Made by a program: the position numbers and the translations under genes. Of a stretch of 8,759 nucleotides of DNA, positions 1-8,759 are shown in pieces. Positions within the stretch are counted from its first letter, which is position 1. Every line of letters begins with the position of its first letter. This DNA is from Deinococcus rhizophilus. Its GTDB lineage: Bacteria > Deinococcota > Deinococci > Deinococcales > Deinococcaceae. The stretch lies in the NCBI RefSeq assembly GCF_030271215.1, contig NZ_JASNGB010000020.1, positions 1 to 8,759 of the forward strand, read 5' to 3'. The notes beneath the pieces were generated by a model that was given only the letters and a program-made list of their open reading frames with translations, searched no databases and was not told where the DNA came from.

Positions 1-371
1 TCCCGCTCCTGTACAGCAAAAACCTCAACCTGTCAGGTACTGAGCCCGGCACGAATAGGCGAGGGCAGATGGATAGGGATGGATAGGGAGGGAGTCTCCC
101 GGCAGTCGTCGGTTATGGGGTTGCCCGCTCACCCTTCGCCACGTTCTGCCCGGTCACCCGCCACACCCGCCCAGCGTTGAAGGTGTGCCAAGGCGGGCCG
201 CCTGGGCCTTCACGCGCCGGGCAGCGGGACTCCCTATCGTGTGGCTGGTGCCGCCGCCAGGATGCGGGGGCCCCATGAGCCGGTCTCTCACCGCGCCTCT
301 CGCAGAACATGCCTGATGTAGGGCGGCCCCCCACGGACGAACGTTTTGCAAACCACGTAAGGAGAACAACC
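1..371. other. Left-edge region without a convincing gene
   Basis: No complete gene is supported here. Reading + frame 3 from position 3 gives a short open stretch (PLLYSKNLNLSGTEPG...) ending at TAG 84-86. Its first ten codons mostly end in G or C, as real genes in this window do, so it may be the tail of a gene that begins outside the window; too little is visible to name it. Positions 68-87 are two tandem copies of GATGGATAGG. An 8-bp palindrome TTTGCAAA lies at 345-352, just before the ribosome binding site of the next gene. No clear -35/-10 pair was found. Confidence 0.4.
359..371 (+). promoter_or_regulatory. Ribosome binding site of the secreted protein gene
   Basis: AAGGAG at 359-364 lies 7 nt before the ATG at 372. 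It decides the start: the reading frame stays open upstream to an ATG at 309, but that ATG has no such site and would put 21 charged or polar residues ahead of the signal peptide. Confidence 0.75.
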
Positions 372-857
372 ATGAACCGGAACAGCTCCCGTGCCCCACT
401 CCTGAAACCTGTCGCGGCCTTTTTGCTGGCTGCCCTCGGCCTGGCCCACGCCCAGCCTGTTTCCAATGTCCAAGTGACCTTCGACCGCTGCGAAGGCACC
501 ATCGAGCAGCGTCTCCGGAGCACCGAACGGGGCGTCAGCCGGTTCCAGGTGACGGCCTCCGGGCAGGTGAGCGGCCGGGCAAGTACGGCTGCGCAAGTCT
601 TCGAGCTGAGCGTGCTCGCTCCCGGCGCGAGCCGCCCGTTGGTGTACCGCTCCAACGCGGTCTCGCTGGTGCGCCCGTCCCGGGAGGCCTACGTGCTGAC
701 CGCCTCCCTGATCGCCAACAACACGCTGATGAACTACGCCCTGACGCTGCCCGCAAACAGCCGGAACGCGGCCGTCCTGGTGGCGACGGACGCGGCGGGC
801 AATGCGCTCTACCGGGGAACCTGCCGCTGGACGATCAACTCCGGCCGTCTTCCCTGA
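372..857 (+). CDS. Small secreted protein of unknown function
   Basis: A 161-residue protein that I cannot assign to a named family. The N-terminus is a classic Sec signal peptide: basic and polar residues 1-12 (MNRNSSRAPLLK), a hydrophobic core at about 13-24 (PVAAFLLAALGL), and an AHA cleavage motif ending at residue 27, leaving a mature chain of about 134 residues that starts QPVSNVQV. The mature part has alternating hydrophobic and polar residues that suggest beta strands. It contains exactly two cysteines, C40 near its start (FDRCEG) and C151 near its end (RGTCRW), which could form one disulfide closing the domain. It is probably periplasmic or cell-surface. It is transcribed alone, convergent with gcvP. 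Coding status is well supported by the ribosome binding site, signal peptide and codon bias; the function is unknown. Confidence 0.85.
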   Translation: MNRNSSRAPLLKPVAAFLLAALGLAHAQPVSNVQVTFDRCEGTIEQRLRSTERGVSRFQVTASGQVSGRASTAAQVFELSVLAPGASRPLVYRSNAVSLVRPSREAYVLTASLIANNTLMNYALTLPANSRNAAVLVATDAAGNALYRGTCRWTINSGRLP

Positions 858-867
858 GCAGGGGGCA

Positions 868-910
868 GGGTGGGCGAGGAGGCTGGGCCCCTGACGCCCT
901 GCGTCCACCC
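868..910 (+). terminator. Possible weak stem-loop after the secreted protein gene
   Basis: GGGTGGGCG at 868-876 can pair with CGTCCACCC at 902-910, giving nine pairs of which one is G-U, with a 25-nt loop that contains GGGCCC. It begins 10 nt after the stop codon. No T-run follows, so it may be an RNA 3' structure rather than an efficient terminator, or chance pairing in GC-rich DNA. Confidence 0.3.
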
Positions 911-1067
911 ACTGACGTGAGACGGAAGCCCACCGAGCAGCCCCCATAGCTGGGCAACCGTCTTGCCAGGCCTGCACTCCCCGGCAAGCTCCGGCAAGTT
1001 TCCTGGCAGTTACGCTCTGGCCCGCCAGCATGTCCGCCACAGATTGACCGCGCTCGTCACGGCCTGA

Positions 1068-1114
1068 AGGTCGGGGCAGGGGCAGCTGGTCTCACGCTGC
1101 CCCTGCCCCGACCT
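1068..1114. terminator. Strong bidirectional stem-loop between convergent genes
   Basis: A perfect 18-bp inverted repeat: the left arm is 1068-1085 (AGGTCGGGGCAGGGGCAG), the right arm 1097-1114, and the loop 11 nt. It begins 21 nt after the gcvP stop codon and lies about 210 nt past the stop of the secreted protein gene. It is the obvious 3' boundary of the gcv operon and could serve both strands. Neither strand has a clear T-run after the stem, so the mechanism (intrinsic, Rho-dependent, or protection of the 3' end) is open. Confidence 0.7.
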
Positions 1115-1135
1115 GTCCTCGGCTCTATGCCTCCT

Positions 1136-3985
<2,850 letters not shown>

Positions 3986-4010
3986 GGAGTCTCCTTGAGG
4001 GGCAATCAGG

Positions 4011-4067
4011 GGTCAGCGGTCAGCGTTCAGCCTCGTGGTGCTGACGGCTGACCGCTGGGGGCTGACG
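4011..4067. repeat. Heptad-repeat hairpin between gcvH and gcvP
   Basis: A 7-bp unit is iterated in opposite orientation around an 8-nt spacer (4032-4039). On the left, GGTCAGC occurs at 4011-4017 and 4018-4024, then GTTCAGC at 4025-4031. On the right are GCTGACG 4040-4046, GCTGACC 4047-4053, GCTGGGG 4054-4060 and GCTGACG 4061-4067. AGCGGTCAGC (4015-4024) pairs perfectly with GCTGACCGCT (4047-4056), with five more pairs near the loop. In the operon mRNA it forms 15 nt after the gcvH stop and ends 18 nt before the gcvP ribosome binding site. It may stabilise the gcvT-gcvH message or partly terminate before gcvP; that role is inference. Confidence 0.75.
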
Positions 4068-4070
4068 GCT

Positions 4071-4433
<363 letters not shown>

Positions 4434-4500
4434 GGGCTTGATTCTCCTCTATGAAGGGGGCGGAAGTCTGTCGGCGGTGTCGCGGGGGTCCAGCGTTCGT

Positions 4501-5571
4501 TCAGCGCTTGTAGAAGGGCAACTCCACCCGCCGCGCCGGATGCGCCTTGCCGCGCACCTCGACCTCGTAGGCGTCGGCATTCGCCGCGTCCGCCCGCACG
4601 AGGGCCATGGCGATGGGGTGCCCGAGGGTGGGGCTGGTGCTGCCGGAGGTGACGTGGCCGACGCTCTCGCCGCCGAGCAGCACCGGGTAGCCCTCGCGCA
4701 CGGGCACGCGGTCGAGCGCGAGGCCGATCAGCCTCACGGTGGGCGCGGCCTGAATCCCGGCGCGGCCCACGTGGTCCTTGTCCTTGACCACCCAGCTGTA
4801 GGTGCTGGCGAGGGGGTGCAGGTCGTCGGCGAACTCGTGGCCGTAGAGGGGAAAGCCCGCCTCCAGCCGCAAGGTGTCGCGGGCGCCCAGGCCCGCCGGG
4901 GTCAGCCCGACCGCGATCAGGCGGTCCCACAGGGCCTCGGCGTCGTCGGCCTTCACGAAGACCTCGAAGCCGTCTTCGCCCGTGTAGCCGGTGCGGGCGA
5001 ACATCACCGGGAACTCCAGCAGGGTGCCCGGGAAGAAGGCGTTCTTCTTCTTCGCGCTCAGGTCCACGTCGGTGTGGGGTTGCAGCAGCGCCTCGGCCTG
5101 CGGCCCCTGCAAGGCGAGCAGGCCCCACTCGGGGGACTCGTCCGTGAGGGTCACGTCGTAGCCCGCCGCGTGCGTCTGGAGATGCGTCCAGTCCTTCTCG
5201 ATGTTGGAGGCGTTCACCACCAGCAGGAACTCCGTCTCGCCCACCCGGTAGACGTAGATGTCGTCCACCAGCCCGCCCGACTCGTTGGGGAGCCAGTTGT
5301 ACCCCGCGCGGCCGGGCCTGAGCTTGCTCACGTCGTTGGTGGTGACGCGCTGGAGGAAGGCTTCGGCGTCCGGCCCGCTCACCCGGAACTCGCCCATGTG
5401 CGACACGTCGAACATGGCGGCGCGGGTGCGGACCGCCTCGTGCTCGGCCTTCACGCCCGCGTACTGCACGGGCATGTCCCAGCCCCCGAAGGGAACCATG
5501 CGGGCCCCCGCCCGCAGGTGCGCGGCGTGCAGGGGGGTCCGCTTCAGCGGCGTCTCGGTCGTCGGGGTCAC
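4501..5571 (-). CDS. gcvT: Aminomethyltransferase, T-protein of glycine cleavage
   Basis: The 356-residue T-protein, which takes the aminomethyl group from GcvH, releases ammonia and transfers the carbon to tetrahydrofolate as 5,10-methylene-THF. Family motifs in order are [22 protein letters not shown] (13-34), [10 protein letters not shown] (53-62), TTNDVSKL (78-85), the [10 protein letters not shown] segment (99-108) whose acidic pair D103/D104 corresponds to the folate-site aspartate region known in T-proteins, [10 protein letters not shown] (195-204), and [19 protein letters not shown] (228-246). The C-terminal barrel has [14 protein letters not shown] (304-317). The chosen start is GTG at 5571-5569, giving (M)[14 protein letters not shown], the expected family N-terminus. 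The frame is open further upstream, but that sequence is not family-like and overlaps the divergent gene. The start lies 6 nt after a TACAGT -10-like box, which suggests leaderless translation. It is the first gene of the operon. Confidence 0.96.
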   Translation of the reverse strand: MTPTTETPLKRTPLHAAHLRAGARMVPFGGWDMPVQYAGVKAEHEAVRTRAAMFDVSHMGEFRVSGPDAEAFLQRVTTNDVSKLRPGRAGYNWLPNESGGLVDDIYVYRVGETEFLLVVNASNIEKDWTHLQTHAAGYDVTLTDESPEWGLLALQGPQAEALLQPHTDVDLSAKKKNAFFPGTLLEFPVMFARTGYTGEDGFEVFVKADDAEALWDRLIAVGLTPAGLGARDTLRLEAGFPLYGHEFADDLHPLASTYSWVVKDKDHVGRAGIQAAPTVRLIGLALDRVPVREGYPVLLGGESVGHVTSGSTSPTLGHPIAMALVRADAANADAYEVEVRGKAHPARRVELPFYKR

Positions 5572-5577
5572 CCCCAA

Positions 5578-5583
5578 ACTGTA
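5578..5583 (-). promoter_or_regulatory. Putative -10 box of the gcvTHP operon
   Basis: TACAGT on the minus strand (5583-5578) fits TANNNT and ends 6 nt before the GTG start of gcvT, with no Shine-Dalgarno motif between them. This is the spacing expected for a leaderless transcript. A recognisable -35 hexamer is absent about 17 nt upstream; that position is occupied by the edge of the 5602-5620 palindrome. Confidence 0.45.
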
Positions 5584-5601
5584 CCGGAGCGCCGCCCACG
5601 T

Positions 5602-5620
5602 CGTCCGGGCCGCCCGGACG
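5602..5620. promoter_or_regulatory. 19-bp palindrome, candidate operator for the divergent promoters
   Basis: CGTCCGGGCCGCCCGGACG is a perfect dyad with 9-bp arms around a single central base. It sits in the 70-bp space between gcvT and the divergent 2H phosphoesterase gene, covering the region where the -35 element of each would lie. One dimeric regulator bound here could control both directions. No regulator is identifiable from the sequence, and a GC-rich palindrome can also arise by chance. Confidence 0.45.
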
Positions 5621-5630
5621 TGCGGGGGGC

Positions 5631-5636
5631 TAGGCT
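5631..5636 (+). promoter_or_regulatory. Putative -10 box of the 2H phosphoesterase gene
   Basis: TAGGCT at 5631-5636 ends 5 nt before the ATG at 5642. There is no separate ribosome binding site, so the mRNA is probably leaderless. The surrounding GCTAGGCTG nonamer is found again before the cyclo-ligase gene. No good -35 match is seen. Confidence 0.4.
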
Positions 5637-5641
5637 GGGGC

Positions 5642-6196
5642 ATGACCGGGCCGGAAAACGCGCACGCGAACGCCTCTTTCCTGCTGGGAGTGCGGCCGCC
5701 GCCGGGCCTCGGGACGCGGATGGACGCCTTCCGCACCCGGCTGGGGCTGCGCGAGAGTGCCGCGCACGTCACCGTGAAGGCGCGGAGCGGGTTGGGGCCG
5801 GAGTTGAGGTGGTGGGAGGCGGCACGGACCGTGGTGGCCGCGAGTGCCCCCGTCCGCCTGAATGTTGGCGGTCCTCAGGCCTTCCGCAACGGCACCGCCG
5901 TCTACCTCGGCGTCACCTCGCCGGACGTGGTGGCGCTCCACCTCCGACTGCTGGATTCGTTGAATCCGCCCCAGCGCTTCGGCTACGAGGGACCGCAGAT
6001 GACGCCCCACCTCACCCTGGCCCTGCGGCGGCGTGGGGTGGACCTCGGCACGGTGCTGGAGGCGGCGCGGGCGGAATTTGCCGACCTGAAGGGGCAACCG
6101 CTGACCTTCACCGCCCACGAGGTCTGGGTCATGCGCAAGCCGGGACCGGGAGGCCTCTACGTGCCGTGGGAGGCGTGGCCGCTGGGTCAGGGCTGA
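5642..6196 (+). CDS. 2H-family phosphoesterase / 2'-5' RNA ligase-like protein
   Basis: A 184-residue protein with the two H-x-T/S-x motifs that define the 2H phosphoesterase superfamily (LigT, ThpR, cyclic phosphodiesterases): HVTV at 42-45 and HLTL at 123-126, about 80 residues apart as usual. The two histidines act together on 2',3'-cyclic or 2'-5' phosphodiester bonds in RNA or nucleotides; the real substrate cannot be told from sequence. The N-terminal [10 protein letters not shown] (13-22) and C-terminal [17 protein letters not shown] also fit the fold. It is cytoplasmic, with no signal peptide. I chose the ATG at 5642 because it lies 5 nt after TAGGCT and gives the expected N-terminus; the open frame further upstream overlaps gcvT. 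It is divergent from gcvT, and its stop is 4 bp from that of the convergent cyclo-ligase gene. A direct role in glycine metabolism is not implied by the family. Confidence 0.88.
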   Translation: MTGPENAHANASFLLGVRPPPGLGTRMDAFRTRLGLRESAAHVTVKARSGLGPELRWWEAARTVVAASAPVRLNVGGPQAFRNGTAVYLGVTSPDVVALHLRLLDSLNPPQRFGYEGPQMTPHLTLALRRRGVDLGTVLEAARAEFADLKGQPLTFTAHEVWVMRKPGPGGLYVPWEAWPLGQG

Positions 6197-6200
6197 CCGC

Positions 6201-6210
<10 letters not shown>
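6187..6210. repeat. Direct repeat TCAGGGCTGA spanning two stop codons
   Basis: TCAGGGCTGA occurs at 6187-6196 and again at 6201-6210. The first copy ends in the TGA stop of the + gene, and the second begins with TCA, the minus-strand TGA stop of the cyclo-ligase. GGTCAG (6185-6190) and CTGACC (6193-6198) also form a short dyad. The motif resembles the GGTCAGC/GCTGACC heptads at 4011-4067. Confidence 0.6.
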
Positions 6211-6752
<542 letters not shown>

Positions 6753-6759
6753 GGGGGAC

Positions 6760-6765
6760 AGCCTA
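6760..6765 (-). promoter_or_regulatory. Putative -10 box of the cyclo-ligase gene
   Basis: TAGGCT on the minus strand (6765-6760) ends 7 nt before the ATG at 6752. The intervening GTCCCCC has no ribosome binding site. It shares the nonamer GCTAGGCTG with the promoter region of the 2H gene at 5629-5637. No convincing -35 is visible; the upstream DNA is the T-run of the preceding terminator. Confidence 0.42.
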
Positions 6766-6781
6766 GCGAATGGGCCAGGAG

Positions 6782-6808
6782 AAAACCCCCGGCAGCGATG
6801 GCCGGGGG
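6782..6808 (-). terminator. Intrinsic terminator of the DUF4394 lipoprotein gene
   Basis: On the minus strand, CCCCCGGC (6808-6801) pairs with GCCGGGGG (6793-6786) around a 7-nt loop, and TTTT (6785-6782) follows directly. It begins 19 nt after the lipoprotein gene's TAA. This is the only textbook stem plus T-run in the window, and it separates this gene from the downstream cyclo-ligase gene. Confidence 0.85.
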
Positions 6809-6827
6809 CAGGGGAGGCGGGAGACGC

Positions 6828-7679
6828 TTACTGGTTCGGCAGCGCCAGCGCGAAGGAGCGCAGGGCGAGGCCACTGACCGTGCTCCTGGAGGTGGCCGCG
6901 CCTGTGGTCAGGTTGACGGTGTAGAGCATGGTGTTGCCGCCCATGCTCACGCTGAGGTACGCCATGTCCGCCCCGGCGATGTCGAAGCCGGTCATGCCCT
7001 TCATGGCGTCCACGCCCAGCTTGCCGACCGGGGCCAGCGTGCTGAACTGAGGACCGACCGAGTGGATGACCAGGGTGTCCTGATCAGCGTCCACCGAGTA
7101 CAGGGTCGTCATGGTGCCGGCATTGATGGCCCCGGCCGCGCTGTTGTTGAACGAGTTGGTGTAGGCCGCCGCGACGAGGTTGGGATTGGGCGTGCCGCCC
7201 ACGTACATCAGCATCCCGTCGTCGGTGACCGTTCCAGCGGGCGAGGCCGTCGGGACCGGCGCCGCGTTCAGGGTCAGGCGGAAGTTGCGGTCCGTCTCGG
7301 CGAGGACGCGCAGGCGGTTGGCCGCCGGGTTGAAGTCGATGGCGACGGGCGTGATGCCTGCTGTCAGGCTGGACCCGTCGGCGGTCAGGGCGCCGGTGGC
7401 CGGGTCGAGGCGGTACAGCTTGCCGGTATCCGACATGGCGTAGAGCCGGTTGTCGGTGTTGCGCACGTCCAGGTCGATCAGCGTCTCGCTGCTGCCCAGG
7501 CCCGTCACTGCGGTGCGCTTGAGGCTCTGGGTGGCGTTGTCGGTGCCGAAGGTCACCAGGCGCCCCTGGGTGTCCAGCCCGTAGGCAGTCAGGCCCTGGG
7601 GGGCGGCGGGGGCTTTCATCGTCCCGCAGGCGGAGAGGGCGAGGGCAAGGGTCGCGGAGAGAAGGGCGAGTCGTTTCAT
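6828..7679 (-). CDS. DUF4394 domain lipoprotein
   Basis: A 283-residue predicted lipoprotein. Residues 1-17 form a lipoprotein signal ([17 protein letters not shown]) with lipobox LSAC, so C18 is the lipidated N-terminus and the protein is anchored outside the cytoplasmic membrane. Residues from about 28 to the end match the style of the DUF4394 family: [94 protein letters not shown], and a closing GFDIAG...[12 protein letters not shown]. These repeated L-Y-x-(V/L)-(D/N)-x-x-T-G-A segments suggest a beta-propeller-like fold. The family's function is not established. The ATG at 7679-7677 has AGGAG at 7691-7687, 7 nt upstream. It is monocistronic, divergent from the SDR gene, and closed by an intrinsic terminator. 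Confidence 0.88.
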   Translation of the reverse strand: MKRLALLSATLALALSACGTMKAPAAPQGLTAYGLDTQGRLVTFGTDNATQSLKRTAVTGLGSSETLIDLDVRNTDNRLYAMSDTGKLYRLDPATGALTADGSSLTAGITPVAIDFNPAANRLRVLAETDRNFRLTLNAAPVPTASPAGTVTDDGMLMYVGGTPNPNLVAAAYTNSFNNSAAGAINAGTMTTLYSVDADQDTLVIHSVGPQFSTLAPVGKLGVDAMKGMTGFDIAGADMAYLSVSMGGNTMLYTVNLTTGAATSRSTVSGLALRSFALALPNQ

Positions 7680-7840
7680 GGGGAGTCTCCTGCCGGAAGC
7701 GGGGGAGCGCCTCCGGTCTTCGTTCAGCTCTAAGCGGCGGCGACGCGATTGGATGCGCTGAGGTCTTGAGCGGAGCTTTATCTACCGGCTCTGTCCGCCC
7801 CGCCACCGTCCCCGGCGCGGCGGGGTGGTCTGCTCGGCCC
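7680..7840. other. Divergent intergenic region between the lipoprotein and SDR genes
   Basis: These 161 bp must hold the promoters of both divergent genes. Seen directly: the AGGAG of the lipoprotein gene (7691-7687, minus) and a TTTATCTA stretch (7777-7784) that is the most AT-rich spot and could be part of a -10 on the + strand about 57 nt before the SDR start. No paired -35 element is convincing on either strand. Confidence 0.4.
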
Positions 7841-8470
<630 letters not shown>

Positions 8471-8473
<3 letters not shown>

Positions 8474-8632
8474 AGCATTTGCCATAAGAAGGCGGTGGGT
8501 TTCCGCATTCGTTGGCCGAGCGGACTTGCAAAGCTGCGCAGCAGAACGAGCGAATTGAAGAAGAGCATTGGGCATTCGGGGAGGCACCTGGGGCGCCCTT
8601 CCCCGGGGGCCGTCATTCTGCCCAATGCTCTA
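8471..8632. mobile_element. MITE-like element with TAGAGCATT terminal inverted repeats
   Basis: The left end TAGAGCATTTGCCA (8471-8484) matches the reverse complement of the right end, TAGAGCATTGGGCA (8632-8619), at 12 of 14 positions, the first nine perfectly. A third copy, AGAGCATTGGGCA, lies internally at 8562-8574. The 162-bp element has no plausible gene and contains a 10-bp palindrome GCTGCGCAGC at 8533-8542. If TA is the duplicated target, as for IS630/Tc1-type elements, the element proper is GAGCATT...AATGCTC flanked by TA. The TAG at each end is used as a stop codon, by the SDR gene on + and the HisE gene on minus. The source transposon family is inference. Confidence 0.55.
8562..8631. 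terminator. Nested hairpin, possible bidirectional terminator
   Basis: AGAGCATTGGGCA (8562-8574) pairs perfectly over 13 bp with TGCCCAATGCTCT (8619-8631). Inside, CGGGGA (8577-8582) pairs with TCCCCG (8600-8605), making a two-tier hairpin between two convergent genes. It overlaps the right end of the MITE-like element. No long T-run follows on either strand, so termination is plausible but unproven. Confidence 0.45.
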
Positions 8633-8759
8633 GCCCGCTTCCTTCGGCCCCTTCAGCCCACTCCTGCCCTCACGTTCCCGCAGCACGGCGGCCACGTCGC
8701 CCGGCGAGACGCCCACCTCGGCCATCGCGAAGAGGGTATGGAACAGGAGGTCGGCCACC
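8630..8759 (-). CDS. Phosphoribosyl-ATP pyrophosphatase (HisE or HisIE), C-terminal part
   Basis: A partial gene running off the right edge; only the last 42 residues are visible. They read [20 protein letters not shown], then [10 protein letters not shown] and a short lysine/glycine-rich tail. The (E)xADLLFH helix followed by a G-(V/L)-S-x-x-D-V-x-x-V-L-x-x-R helix is characteristic of HisE, which hydrolyses phosphoribosyl-ATP to phosphoribosyl-AMP in the second step of histidine synthesis. Whether this is free HisE or the C-terminal domain of a HisI-HisE fusion cannot be told; a related all-alpha MazG-type pyrophosphatase is less likely. Its TAG stop (8632-8630) is formed by the end of the MITE-like element. 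It converges with the SDR gene. Confidence 0.85.
   Translation of the reverse strand, partial: VADLLFHTLFAMAEVGVSPGDVAAVLREREGRSGLKGPKEAG

Noticed and set aside
981..1000. Tandem CCGGCAAG copies at 981-988 and 991-998, flanked by TGCCAGG (964-970) and CCTGGCA (1002-1008)
   Set aside because: Two short copies and a 7-bp dyad are within what GC-rich intergenic DNA gives by chance. The nearby 18-bp stem-loop is a far better candidate for the transcription end signal.
113..1040. Minus-strand open frames antisense to the secreted protein gene
   Set aside because: They are Arg/Gly/Ala/Pro-rich shadows with no motifs, overlapping a + strand gene with a ribosome binding site and a signal peptide.
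5258..5641. Upstream extension of the 2H phosphoesterase gene into gcvT
   Set aside because: The added residues are antisense to gcvT and lack the family fold. The ATG at 5642 follows a TAGGCT box and gives the expected N-terminus.
5572..5772. Upstream extension of gcvT to an ATG at 5772
   Set aside because: The extra 67 residues do not resemble T-protein, would overlap the divergent 2H gene by about 130 bp, and lie beyond the likely -10 box. The family N-terminus begins at the GTG at 5571.
7766..7840. Upstream extension of the SDR gene
   Set aside because: The extra 25 residues precede beta-1 of the Rossmann fold without similarity to SDRs. M1 of the chosen start leads straight into [10 protein letters not shown].

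Overview
This is a GC-rich chromosomal window that looks like Deinococcus or a close relative. The assignment is inference from three things: strong GC bias at third codon positions, a gcvT-gcvH-gcvP operon with an unsplit P-protein, and several genes whose start codon lies only 5-7 nt after a TANNNT-type -10 box. That last layout fits the leaderless mRNAs reported as common in Deinococcus. No database search was possible.

Layout from left to right. Positions 1-371 hold no convincing complete gene. A small secreted protein of unknown function follows (372-857, +). It converges on the glycine cleavage operon (minus strand, 5571 down to 1136, order gcvT, gcvH, gcvP), and an 18-bp perfect stem-loop lies between the two. 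A hairpin built from 7-bp repeats sits between gcvH and gcvP. Divergent from gcvT, across only 70 bp that contain a 19-bp palindrome, is a 2H-family phosphoesterase/LigT-like gene (5642-6196, +). It ends 4 bp from the convergent 5-formyltetrahydrofolate cyclo-ligase gene (6752-6201, -). Upstream of that is a DUF4394 lipoprotein gene (7679-6828, -) with a clear intrinsic terminator. A short-chain dehydrogenase/reductase gene (7841-8473, +) follows, and the window ends in the C-terminal part of a histidine-biosynthesis HisE/HisIE gene (minus).

The metabolic theme of the centre is folate one-carbon metabolism. The T, H and P proteins break down glycine and load 5,10-methylene-tetrahydrofolate. 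The cyclo-ligase returns 5-formyl-tetrahydrofolate, a by-product of the same folate/glycine pool, to use as 5,10-methenyl-tetrahydrofolate. Lipoamide dehydrogenase (L-protein), needed to reoxidise GcvH, is not encoded here.

No dramatic new multi-gene system is visible. The most interesting non-coding signals are: (i) a MITE-like element of about 160 bp (8471-8632) whose TAGAGCATT ends supply the TAG stop codons of both flanking convergent genes; (ii) the 19-bp palindrome in the gcvT divergent promoter region; and (iii) the heptad-repeat hairpin inside the gcv operon.
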